From assembly GCF_009707665.1 (NCBI RefSeq), contig NZ_WLZW01000001.1, positions 1,116,001-1,180,000 on the forward strand: a stretch of DNA of 64,000 nucleotides, given 5' to 3'. The position numbers were made by a program, and so were the translations under genes. Below the pieces are notes generated by a model, which was given only the letters and a program-made list of their open reading frames with translations, had not been told where the DNA came from and did not search any database. Of this stretch, positions 41,795-49,218 are shown one piece after another. The stretch is from Planomicrobium sp. YIM 101495 (GTDB lineage: Bacteria > Bacillota > Bacilli > Bacillales_A > Planococcaceae). The stretch's first letter is position 1; every line of letters begins with the position of its first letter.

Positions 41795-43273
41795 TCAGCC
41801 CAAACGAGCCAGCCTCCATTTTTTCATGATCGGGAGTAATAATTTCCATAAGATGTGGAACTCCTCTCTTTTCGCCCATTTAGCCATTCCACTGTAACAA
41901 GCGATACCCACAACCACTTGGATGATCAATGTCAATGAATCCGCCGAATCGAGCAAGTGGCCGACTATATACGTAAGTGTCCCCATTCCCACAGCCAGCA
42001 GGAATGACGGGAAGAGATCCTCCAGCTGGCGGCGTACGGTATAGTTGATTTCCTTTCCTGAAAAATACATATTCAACAGTAATGCACTGTAGGAATCAAC
42101 AACGATCAATGCAACCAAACCGATCATCCCGAGGTCCAACCAAATTGCGAGGAACACGAGTCCAAGCGTCATCGAAAACTTTCCGACCTCCAAATACAGA
42201 AATATATCGGACCGCCCTTTCACTTGAAGGATATTTAAGTTCAATGCATGAATCGGATAGAGCATGCCGGCGATACAAAGCAACTGAAAATAAATGGTCA
42301 TTGGTTCCCATTGGCTGCCGAAGACAATCCGCACCATCGGCTCTGCAATCGCTGCAAGGCCGAGCATCATCGGGAAGATGAGAAAAGCGGATAACTTAAC
42401 GAGTGTCCGGTAATTATTCTTCAGCCGTTCATCTTCATCCTGGATTCTGCTGAGAACAGGATATGTCACGCGCTGGATTGCAGCTGTCAGACTCTGTGTC
42501 ACCACGTCACTGAACTTCGAAGCATTCATATAATAGCCAAGCTGCCCGGCCGAGTAATTTCTACCAATCAAGACGGCGAATAGATTCTGCCCAAGCGTAT
42601 CGATCAATCCCGACACAAGGAGCTTCCAGCCGAAATGATACAGTCGGCGGAAGGAGCGAAAACTGAATGTCCATGAAGGGAGCCACTTCTTCATGACAAA
42701 GAACAAAATCGATTGACTGGCATTCATCACTAACAAGCGAACGATCAAGCTCCAAATTCCGAATCCGCTGAATGCCATGAAAATCGCGATCAAACCTGAA
42801 AAGAGACTAGCAATCACATTGACTGTCGCTTGCGTCTTGAAATCGATTTCCTTCGATAAAATCGCGCGCGGCACAAGCTCGAATGACTTGATGATGATTG
42901 AAATCGCCATCACCCGGATGAGCATCGTCAATTGTTCTTCACCGAAGAAAGCGCCGATTGCCGGAGCCGTTAAATAAATGCACCCATACAATACGAGTGA
43001 CATGGCCAGATTGAAGTGGAATACAGTAGAATAATCGACTTGCGTCGGTTTCCTTTCCCGGATTAGCGCTTGTGTAAAGCCACTGTCAACGAGTGAATTC
43101 GATAACGCTACAAAAATCAGGACGATTCCGATCAAGCCAAAATGTTCCGGTAGGAGCAGTCGCGCCAAAATGATCTGGATGAGGAATTGCACCCCTTGAT
43201 TCCCTGCGAGGTCCCCAAAACTCCAAAGTAACCCGTTGATTGTCTTTCCCTTTAATCCTCTTTTCTTTTGCAT
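41795..43273 (-). CDS. Polysaccharide flippase, MOP superfamily (second copy)
   Basis: A 492-residue membrane flippase with about 14 helices, distinct from the one at 35-36.5 kb. WzxC-like features: TINGLLWSFGDLAGNQGVQF, LIQIILARLLLPEHFGLIGI, the VPRAILSKEIDFKTQA cytosolic loop, and SAGQLGYYMNASKFSDVV. The start at 43273 has AGGAG 7 nt upstream; 21 upstream codons are unsupported. It is the first gene of the 13-gene operon. Two flippases may mean two different lipid-linked products. Confidence 0.88.
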   Translation of the reverse strand: MQKKRGLKGKTINGLLWSFGDLAGNQGVQFLIQIILARLLLPEHFGLIGIVLIFVALSNSLVDSGFTQALIRERKPTQVDYSTVFHFNLAMSLVLYGCIYLTAPAIGAFFGEEQLTMLIRVMAISIIIKSFELVPRAILSKEIDFKTQATVNVIASLFSGLIAIFMAFSGFGIWSLIVRLLVMNASQSILFFVMKKWLPSWTFSFRSFRRLYHFGWKLLVSGLIDTLGQNLFAVLIGRNYSAGQLGYYMNASKFSDVVTQSLTAAIQRVTYPVLSRIQDEDERLKNNYRTLVKLSAFLIFPMMLGLAAIAEPMVRIVFGSQWEPMTIYFQLLCIAGMLYPIHALNLNILQVKGRSDIFLYLEVGKFSMTLGLVFLAIWLDLGMIGLVALIVVDSYSALLLNMYFSGKEINYTVRRQLEDLFPSFLLAVGMGTLTYIVGHLLDSADSLTLIIQVVVGIACYSGMAKWAKREEFHILWKLLLPIMKKWRLARLG

Positions 43274-43573
43274 CTCCTGACTCCTCAATGTCCTTTGATG
43301 AACTTCTTGTAATCTACGTTTTATTATCAAACCCAAGAAATCAAGAATTATAGACTAAAGTCACTTTCCATTTAAATTAACCCATCATACAACACCACCT
43401 TTTTTACTACTATGAATATTTAGTCTGTACTTTTTTGATAGTATAGCATACAATATACCTATTAGACAGATTTTTTAGAAAACTTTTATTTTTTATTTAC
43501 CTATTCTTATTTGAAAACACTTTTTATCGACTAAAAAATAGAGGTATTTATACCCATTAGGAGGAAACTCGAT
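43274..43573. other. AT-rich divergent promoter region of the glycan operon
   Basis: About 300 bp, very AT-rich, between the divergent flippase and FemAB-like genes. On the minus strand a TATAAT (43352-43347) with a poor -35 TTAAAT 17 nt upstream is a candidate operon promoter. On the plus strand TTGATA (43435-43440) lies in an A/T-rich stretch with several possible -10 sites. The motif TTAGTCT occurs on both strands here (43420-43426 plus; 43357-43351 minus). I see no coding potential or RNA gene. Confidence 0.5.
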
Positions 43574-44554
43574 ATGACAGACGTCTTCTTTTCCCCGCAT
43601 TATGGTAAATTGTATGAAGAAATTGAAAATGGCACATGCGAACAATTCGAGTTTCGCCATCCCTTTGGGAAAATTCGGCATGTATTCATTAAACGGCCGC
43701 TCCCATTCCGGACAAACGGTCAAATTTTCTATGAAATTCTCACTCCTTATGGCTATGGAGGTCCCGTGATCGAAAAAGTCGTCCAAGGGCGAGAAAAAGA
43801 CTTGGTCCGTTTGTATGACGCAGCGTTCAGTGACTACTGTGAAAAGCATGCAATCATCCGTGAGTTCATCCGTTTCCATCCATTGGTAGGCAATGCAGAC
43901 CATTTTAAAGATGTGTATAACATACAGTTCAGACGGATGACCATCGGGACCGATTTGACCAAGTCAGCGGATCCTTTCCAAACAGAGTTCTCCAAGTCAG
44001 CACGGCGCAACGTACGGAATGCGTTAAAGCAAGGTGTGACGTTCCGCGTAATCGTCAATCCGTCTTCGCTTGGCGCATTTCCTTCTATATATTATCAAAC
44101 AATGAAACGCAACCAAGCCTCATCCCTTTATTACTTTGATGATCGATATTTTGCTGAATGTTTAACCTCTCTCGGGAAAGCAATTGTTTTCGTAGAAGTG
44201 TTATACGAAGGAAAAGTGATCGGAGCGGGAATTAATTTTTCTTCCAACGAATGGATCCACACACATTTGTCAGGTACGCTTGCAGAGTTTCATCATCTTT
44301 CACCCGCATACATTCTGCAGTATGCACTTGTGCTTTGGGGCAAAGAAAATAATAAAGAACTCATCCACGATGGTGGGGGACGGACTGCCGATGAAGATGA
44401 CCTTCTTTATTTGTTCAAAAAGCAATTCAGCAAGAATACGGACTTCCGCTACGAAATTGGTTACAAGGTCCGAAATGCTGAAGTGAATGCGAAAGCACTC
44501 CAGCAGGACGAAACGGAAGACGCGTTGTTCCGCATGTTCAGTGCGACTTCGTAG
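43574..44554 (+). CDS. GNAT/FemAB-like acyltransferase
   Basis: A 326-residue protein with a double-GNAT (FemAB-like, acetyltransferase 6) layout. The central part has FSKSARRNVRNALKQGVTFRVI followed by FPSIYYQTMKRNQASSLYYF, typical of this group; the second GNAT half has AIVFVEVLYEGKVIGAGINF and LSPAYILQYALVLWGKENNKELIHDGGG. Members found in polysaccharide loci attach acyl or aminoacyl groups to amino sugars. Divergent from a dTDP-amino-sugar operon, it may acylate that amino group; this is inference. AGGAGG lies 8 nt upstream of ATG. Confidence 0.82.
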   Translation: MTDVFFSPHYGKLYEEIENGTCEQFEFRHPFGKIRHVFIKRPLPFRTNGQIFYEILTPYGYGGPVIEKVVQGREKDLVRLYDAAFSDYCEKHAIIREFIRFHPLVGNADHFKDVYNIQFRRMTIGTDLTKSADPFQTEFSKSARRNVRNALKQGVTFRVIVNPSSLGAFPSIYYQTMKRNQASSLYYFDDRYFAECLTSLGKAIVFVEVLYEGKVIGAGINFSSNEWIHTHLSGTLAEFHHLSPAYILQYALVLWGKENNKELIHDGGGRTADEDDLLYLFKKQFSKNTDFRYEIGYKVRNAEVNAKALQQDETEDALFRMFSATS

Positions 44555-44569
44555 CCAAAAGACGGACCC

Positions 44570-44622
44570 AATTCGAAAAGGTGAAGGAGAGATCTTCAAT
44601 CTCTCCTTCACCTTTTCGAATT
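44570..44622. terminator. Perfect 24-bp hairpin, bidirectional terminator
   Basis: An uninterrupted inverted repeat of 24 bp per arm (44570-44593 and 44599-44622) around a 5-nt loop CTTCA. The arm core is GGTGAAGGAGAGAT. It lies between the convergent FemAB-like gene and the 54-residue gene. T-rich ends come from the AAAA/TTTT within the arms. Confidence 0.85.
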
Positions 44623-44636
44623 ATTCTTGGAGACAT

Positions 44637-44801
44637 TTACTCCTCTGTCTCCTGTGCCGTTTCTTCGGCTTCTTCTTTTTTCCTGGCCAAAAGCTCTTCC
44701 CTATGAGCTTCAGCTTCGCTTTCGGCTCTCGAAGAAGCCTTTGCCAACGCTAGGAATACACCCGTTACAGCGAGTATGCCCCCGGAAATGATCATCCACA
44801 T
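44637..44801 (-). CDS. Small single-span membrane protein (54 residues)
   Basis: A short minus-strand gene: ATG at 44801, stop TAA at 44637, with AAGGGG 6 nt upstream. The product has an N-terminal hydrophobic helix (MWMIISGGILAVTGVFLALA) and a highly charged cytosolic tail rich in Glu, Ala, Lys and Arg (about residues 22-54), likely a helix or coiled coil ending in TEE. I do not recognise a family. It sits convergent to the FemAB-like gene and upstream of a 390-bp gap before the SLH protein gene. Confidence 0.7.
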   Translation of the reverse strand: MWMIISGGILAVTGVFLALAKASSRAESEAEAHREELLARKKEEAEETAQETEE

Positions 44802-45112
44802 AAGATTCCCCTTTTTCCTTTTTCATGTGTCACTTTGTTTGAATCGATCTCAAGTTGATCTCATCATACCACATGCTTGGGGCACGGAAATGCATCTTCA
44901 CGCTCGAGAAACCCCAGCAATTCCCCTCTAATCGACGGCAAAAAAGAAGACGGGACTTTTTATGCGGACGAACTGCAAATATTTTTCAACTAAAAGGCCT
45001 TTAGTCGCAAGAACACATTCTTCCGACTGTGGATTGGTCTTCAATTCCTTCAAAAAATCGTTCATTACGCGTTCTTCTCCTTGTTACCTTCCAACCCTTT
45101 TTGTTAATTATA
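44802..45112. other. Gene-free stretch upstream of the SLH protein gene
   Basis: About 310 bp between the small membrane protein gene and the promoter of the SLH protein gene. No protein-like frame, RNA gene or obvious riboswitch fold was found. A short palindromic AAAGGCCTTT occurs near 44993. Confidence 0.5.
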
Positions 45113-45141
45113 TTGCAAAAATTTTTATTCATTTGTACACT
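45113..45141 (+). promoter_or_regulatory. Candidate sigma-A promoter of the SLH protein gene
   Basis: TTGCAA (45113-45118), a 17-nt AT-rich spacer and TACACT (45136-45141), 52 bp upstream of the ATG. Each hexamer matches four of six consensus positions. Confidence 0.5.
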
Positions 45142-45192
45142 AATCCATGTAACTGATCATCAAACCATACACACCGGAGGGAATTTATTTTT

Positions 45193-46797
45193 ATGCTCAA
45201 ACAGTTTACAACACTCATTAAGAAACCCGCATTGGCGGTAACTGCTACTGTTCTGGCTGCAAGTGTCTTTCTCTATGATTTCTCGCATGCCGAAGCAGCT
45301 TCGGATGTCCGTTATGCTCATCTTCAGCCGTTCAGCCCAGAGTCCATCTGGAACACGGCAATGGGCAGCGGAGCGAAGTTCGACCCAGCTGACAGTTCAC
45401 GGATGAAAAACTTCTTCAATGAAAGTGCTTATATCAATTCAAATAACGGATATGGCATTGCACTCAATATTGCAGAGCCGAGTGATCCCGTACGTTCTGT
45501 AACATTCCAAGGAAAAACGTATACACACCGGATTCCGGCAGAAGCAACAGTCATCTCAGGAACCGATGGAAACTTGAATGTAATCGACGGTCAATACGTT
45601 TATGAATACTGGCAAGTGAAAAAGAAGTCTGATGGGAATTACACAGCGGGATACGGCGTGAAAACCGACTTGCTCGATTCTGGCATCGAAGGCGGAATTC
45701 GCGCTGGCCAATTCAGTACGAACGGCGGCTTGATCCGCAAGCATGAATTGGAGAACTTGCATATGCCGCACGCACTTGTCATGGCTTTGTCTGCACAGCA
45801 GCTGAAGTCCGGATGGGTTTTCCCTGCAATCTCTGAAGATGGTGGGAACAACGGCTATTCTGGTACAATCCCGATGGGCAGCCTATTTGCGATTCCACCT
45901 GAAGTGGATATCGACAAACTCGGACTGAGCCCGGAAGGTCATATGCTCGCTGAAGCAATGCAGGATTATGGAGTGTATGTAGGAGATCGCGCTTCACAAA
46001 TCACACTTTATGCGTCAAACGATGTCGAACGAGAACTTCCCGATGCGTTCAAACGGATGGTGAAAGATTTTCAATCCATCCTGAAAAACGAGCTGCGCTA
46101 TGTCACGAATAGCTCAAAGAACTCGATCGGTGGCGGCGGTGAGCCACGTCAGCCGAAGCAAGCGGAAGTTGTCATTGCAGACAACCCGAATAAAATCGAA
46201 AATCCTGCAAATGTTGCAGGAAAACCGAATGAAGGGGAAAAAGAGCGTGTCGAAGAGCCAACCCCGAAGCCTAAAGGGGTATTCACGGACGTTCCAAACA
46301 ACCACCGATTCTCAAAAGAAATCAAATCGATGGTGGAGCAAGGATTGATTCACGGTTATACCGATAGAAGCTATCGTCCCGATGCTTCCATCGAACGCCG
46401 TCATGTCGCGGAAATCATCTCACGCTCCAATGCAGACTTGACGCCTGTCCGTCCCGGTAAAGATTTCCAGGATGTCCCAAAAAGCCATCCGAACTACGAT
46501 GGCATCCAAAAATTATACCGTGCAAAGATCATCGATGGATCGAACGGCAACTTCCATCCGTCCGCTCGATTGACACGTGCGGAGTCTGCGAAAATATTCG
46601 TCCAGACTTTTAACTTGAAGGAAAAACCCGGTGCTGCCAATATATTCTCGGATGTGTCCGGATCTTATTGGGCAGCTGACTATATCCGCGTGCTTTCATC
46701 GCATGGTGTCACACTCGGATCAAATGGTGCATATATGCCGCACCAAAGCTTGACGCGCGGTCAATATGCAGCATTCCTCTCCAGACTCTTGGATTGA
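45193..46797 (+). CDS. Secreted SLH-domain surface protein with unknown N-terminal domain
   Basis: A 534-residue exported protein. The signal peptide ends near residue 35 (SHAEAAS). The N-terminal domain (about 36-300) contains PFSPESIWNTAMGSGAKF, IPMGSLFAIPPEVDI, and MLAEAMQDYGVYVGDRA, a set I associate with secreted, mostly actinobacterial proteins of unknown function. A Pro/Lys/Glu-rich linker (about 305-365) follows, then three S-layer homology domains (about 366-534; GYTDRSYRPDASIERRHVAEI and repeats) that would bind a pyruvylated wall polymer. GGAGGG lies upstream of ATG. A strong terminator follows. Confidence 0.88.
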   Translation: MLKQFTTLIKKPALAVTATVLAASVFLYDFSHAEAASDVRYAHLQPFSPESIWNTAMGSGAKFDPADSSRMKNFFNESAYINSNNGYGIALNIAEPSDPVRSVTFQGKTYTHRIPAEATVISGTDGNLNVIDGQYVYEYWQVKKKSDGNYTAGYGVKTDLLDSGIEGGIRAGQFSTNGGLIRKHELENLHMPHALVMALSAQQLKSGWVFPAISEDGGNNGYSGTIPMGSLFAIPPEVDIDKLGLSPEGHMLAEAMQDYGVYVGDRASQITLYASNDVERELPDAFKRMVKDFQSILKNELRYVTNSSKNSIGGGGEPRQPKQAEVVIADNPNKIENPANVAGKPNEGEKERVEEPTPKPKGVFTDVPNNHRFSKEIKSMVEQGLIHGYTDRSYRPDASIERRHVAEIISRSNADLTPVRPGKDFQDVPKSHPNYDGIQKLYRAKIIDGSNGNFHPSARLTRAESAKIFVQTFNLKEKPGAANIFSDVSGSYWAADYIRVLSSHGVTLGSNGAYMPHQSLTRGQYAAFLSRLLD

Positions 46798-46815
46798 GTG
46801 AATGGACACATACAG

Positions 46816-46857
46816 ACAGGAAGAGAAAATGATCCAATTTTCTCTTCCTGTTTTTTT
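46816..46857 (+). terminator. Terminator of the SLH protein gene
   Basis: A 15-bp perfect stem ACAGGAAGAGAAAAT and its complement around GATCCA, followed by seven T residues. Confidence 0.93.
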
Positions 46858-46876
46858 ACTTGTCCAAATCCTGGAA

Positions 46877-47938
46877 TCACTCCATCACCTGTGCCAATTC
46901 CACCACACGCGGCTGCAAGGCCGGGATAGGGACTCCATATCCTCCAGGGTTGCGGGTTTGCCAATTCCAGGAGTCCCGGCAAATGTCGATTAGCCCTCTT
47001 CGCACTTCCCAACCAAGGACCGCTCTTGCTTTCGTCGAGTCTGCACAATAGATGGCCACATCACCTGCTCTTCTTGGAACGATCTCGTATGAAATGTTTT
47101 TTCGTGTGACAAGACTGAATGCGTGCAGGATTTCGAGGACGCTGTAGCCTCTTCCTGTCCCGAGGTTGAAAATCTCCACGCCTTGCTGGAATGGTAAATG
47201 ATTCAACGCTTTAATATGACCATCCGCTAGATCCATGACGTGCACATAATCGCGGACTCCTGTTCCATCAACCGTGTCGTAATCCGCTCCGAACACAGAT
47301 AGCGACTCCCTTCTTCCGATTGCCACTTGTGTAATATAAGGCATCAAATTATCCGGGATTCCTTCAGGATCTTCACCGATCCGTCCACTTTCATGCGCTC
47401 CTGCAGGATTGAAATACCTGAGAATCGAAATTCTCCATGACGGATCGGAGGCATGGACGTCCTCCAGCACTTGTTCCACCATACTTTTAGTCCGGCCATA
47501 GGGGTTGCAGGCGTTCCGCACACACGTCTCGGAAATCGGTACTTGTTCTGTCTCTCCGTAAACAGTCGCAGAAGAGCTGAATACAAGGTTTTTGACGTGA
47601 TGCCTCTTCATGATCTCGCACAAGTAAAGCGTTGCAGAAATATTATTGCGGTAATACAGCAACGGGTTGTCACTCGACTCCCCCACTGCCTTCAGCCCGG
47701 CAAAATGCATGACCGCTTCGATTTCATGATTTTTGAACACCTCGTCCAAAGACTTCTGATCCAGCAAATTGATTTGGTAGAAAGGAAAGTCTTTGCCTGT
47801 TAGCTCGTTGATCCGAAAAATCACTTCCAATCGACTATTGCAGAGATTGTCGATGATGACGATATCCCGCCCTTGCTGAAGCAAGGCAACCGCCACATGA
47901 CTGCCAATAAACCCTGCTCCTCCAGTAACAAGAATCAT
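46877..47938 (-). CDS. galE: UDP-glucose 4-epimerase
   Basis: A 353-residue GalE. NAD site ILVTGGAGFIGSHVAVAL, then VMHFAGLKAVGES, catalytic FSSSATVYGE and YGRTKSMVEQ (Tyr-x3-Lys), RYFNPAGAH, GTGVRDYVHVMDLADGH, and FNLGTGRGYSVLE. It interconverts UDP-glucose and UDP-galactose (or their N-acetyl forms), feeding the nearby polysaccharide locus. It is monocistronic, and its promoter region carries the same paired GGTTAA repeats as tuaD, suggesting shared control. Confidence 0.95.
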   Translation of the reverse strand: MILVTGGAGFIGSHVAVALLQQGRDIVIIDNLCNSRLEVIFRINELTGKDFPFYQINLLDQKSLDEVFKNHEIEAVMHFAGLKAVGESSDNPLLYYRNNISATLYLCEIMKRHHVKNLVFSSSATVYGETEQVPISETCVRNACNPYGRTKSMVEQVLEDVHASDPSWRISILRYFNPAGAHESGRIGEDPEGIPDNLMPYITQVAIGRRESLSVFGADYDTVDGTGVRDYVHVMDLADGHIKALNHLPFQQGVEIFNLGTGRGYSVLEILHAFSLVTRKNISYEIVPRRAGDVAIYCADSTKARAVLGWEVRRGLIDICRDSWNWQTRNPGGYGVPIPALQPRVVELAQVME

Positions 47939-47974
47939 TTGAACTACCTCCCGCTTTCTTTAGGTGGCTTTTAG

Positions 47975-48004
47975 ACTATATGTCTAAGGTTAAAGTTAGG
48001 TTAA
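47975..48004 (-). promoter_or_regulatory. galE promoter with PhoP-box-like direct repeats
   Basis: On the minus strand TTAACC, 5 nt, TTAACC (48004-47988; perfect direct repeat, 11-bp period) is followed 7 nt later by TATAGT (47980-47975), a -10 candidate. The -10 is embedded in a palindrome TTAGAC-TATAT-GTCTAA (47971-47987). The 20-bp block 47987-48006 matches the tuaD block 28331-28350 at 18 of 20 positions. Regulation by PhoP is inference. Confidence 0.6.
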
Positions 48005-48043
48005 ATATCTAAATATATCGAAAATTTAATTTTATGTTTTGAT

Positions 48044-48090
48044 TAAAAATGGAGTATTCCCTCTAACGACCAGGAAATACTCCATTTTTT
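48044..48090. terminator. Terminator overlapping the vanZ-like stop codon
   Basis: AAAATGGAGTATT (48046-48058) pairs with AATACTCCATTTT (48076-48088); A/T runs on both sides. The stop codon of the VanZ-like gene lies in the loop and its last codons form one arm of the stem. Confidence 0.85.
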
Positions 48091-48551
48091 ATATTATTTC
48101 TTTCGCTTAAAAGCTTAACTAGAAGCGCATACAATAAAAGCCCCGCAGCCGCTCCCGCACTATCAATCGCGACATCGCGCACTTCTCCGCTACGCCCTTC
48201 GATAAACAACTGGTGGATTTCATCCGACATCGCGTACACCACTGAGCCCATAAAAGCTAAAGCGAAACTCTGCCAGCCTGTCACACCACTCCTGCGAAGT
48301 GCATTCGTCAGCAAGATCCCAAGCAGCAAGTATGCGAAGAAATGGGCATTCTTCCGGACGATCGTGTGAAATTGCTCGACGCCCCCGCCGGAGTCCGGTA
48401 CGATCGTCTCGATTGCTTGGATGATCACCTCCGTTACGCTCGAACTTAACTGGCTCGACTGCGAACCGGGCTGATGGGACAGCATGAAAATGACAGCCAT
48501 CCAGAGGATAGCTGCCCCCCAAGCAATCTTTGCTCCATTCTTCATGAACAT
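48063..48551 (-). CDS. VanZ-like family membrane protein
   Basis: A 162-residue protein with four or five helices. VanZ-like signatures are LSHQPGSQSSQLSS after helix 1, the IVRKNAHFFAYLLLGILL helix with the conserved Lys-x-x-His-x3-Tyr, and YAMSDEIHQLFIEGRSGEVRDVAIDSAGAAAG (Asp-Glu-His-Gln and Asp-x4-Asp-x2-Gly). VanZ confers low-level teicoplanin resistance in one Tn1546 context, but the wider family role is unknown. It begins directly at the stop of the deoxyribosyltransferase gene; ATG at 48551 or the ATG two codons on may be used. Confidence 0.9.
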   Translation of the reverse strand: MFMKNGAKIAWGAAILWMAVIFMLSHQPGSQSSQLSSSVTEVIIQAIETIVPDSGGGVEQFHTIVRKNAHFFAYLLLGILLTNALRRSGVTGWQSFALAFMGSVVYAMSDEIHQLFIEGRSGEVRDVAIDSAGAAAGLLLYALLVKLLSERNNIKNGVFPGR

Positions 48552-48989
48552 CTATTCCTTTATCTGCGTTTTTTCACTTTCCATCCGGTCGCTCAAACGT
48601 TTCGCATGCTCGATCACTTCATTGATCGTATAAGCGATAGCATCAGCCGATTTGACGAGAAACAAATTGGTCGCTTCTTGATGCGGATCGAAGATGATGA
48701 CAGGTTTCCCTGCTTTAGACATCCAGCCGATTTCCACATACGTGCCTGGGTCATCGTTCAATAATACGGCGATCAACATGGACGTCTCTTCAAGAAGCCG
48801 GACATCGTTATCGAAAATTTCCTGGCGCTGTTCGTCGGTCTCATTCCCTGTGAACAAACCATTCTCCTGAATCGGTCTCCTGGACACGAAACCTTCCTGA
48901 TTAAGCCGGTCGTGCAATTCGTCAATCCACTTGGTGTCGATATGTGGAAAGTCAGGTCCTGCTAGATACACTTGAATTTTTCCTTTCAC
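48552..48989 (-). CDS. Nucleoside 2-deoxyribosyltransferase family protein
   Basis: A 145-residue protein of the nucleoside deoxyribosyltransferase fold. The start GTG at 48989 has AAGGAG 9 nt upstream and begins the domain at VYLAGPDFPH. The family motif is visible: FDNDVRLLEETSMLIAVLLNDDPGTYVEIGWMSKAGKPVI, where Glu in YVEIGW is the nucleophile position and the Asp pair precedes it. Such enzymes transfer 2-deoxyribose between bases for nucleotide salvage. A 65-codon open extension upstream has no start signal. It is co-transcribed with the VanZ-like gene. Confidence 0.87.
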   Translation of the reverse strand: MKGKIQVYLAGPDFPHIDTKWIDELHDRLNQEGFVSRRPIQENGLFTGNETDEQRQEIFDNDVRLLEETSMLIAVLLNDDPGTYVEIGWMSKAGKPVIIFDPHQEATNLFLVKSADAIAYTINEVIEHAKRLSDRMESEKTQIKE

Positions 48990-49218
48990 AAACAATCTCT
49001 CCTTTACGTTCGATTGCTCACGTTCAGCTTGATTCCATTTTACCTTACTGGAAATTAATTGCATAGTCCTGCAACAATTCGGGAATAGAAAAGAAAATTC
49101 GAATAAGATGATAAGTCTCTCAAAAATAGATAGAATATATAATAGAGAGAAAGAATGAATGGACCGCATTATGGCATCTGACATGGACGCATCATATACC
49201 TAGAAAGGAAGATAGCCA

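Noticed and set aside
43493-43903. A 136-codon minus-strand frame over the FemAB-like gene start.
   Set aside because: Opposed to a gene with a perfect ribosome site and a double-GNAT pattern; the frame itself shows no family features.
44802-45112. Possible c-di-GMP riboswitch before the SLH gene.
   Set aside because: No GEMM-type conserved core or terminator is present; only a promoter-like pair of hexamers is found at its end.
26129-48010. Horizontal transfer of the whole polysaccharide locus.
   Set aside because: Gene starts, codon appearance and terminators look like those of the neighbouring genes, and no integrase, IS or flanking direct repeat was seen, so transfer cannot be supported from the window.
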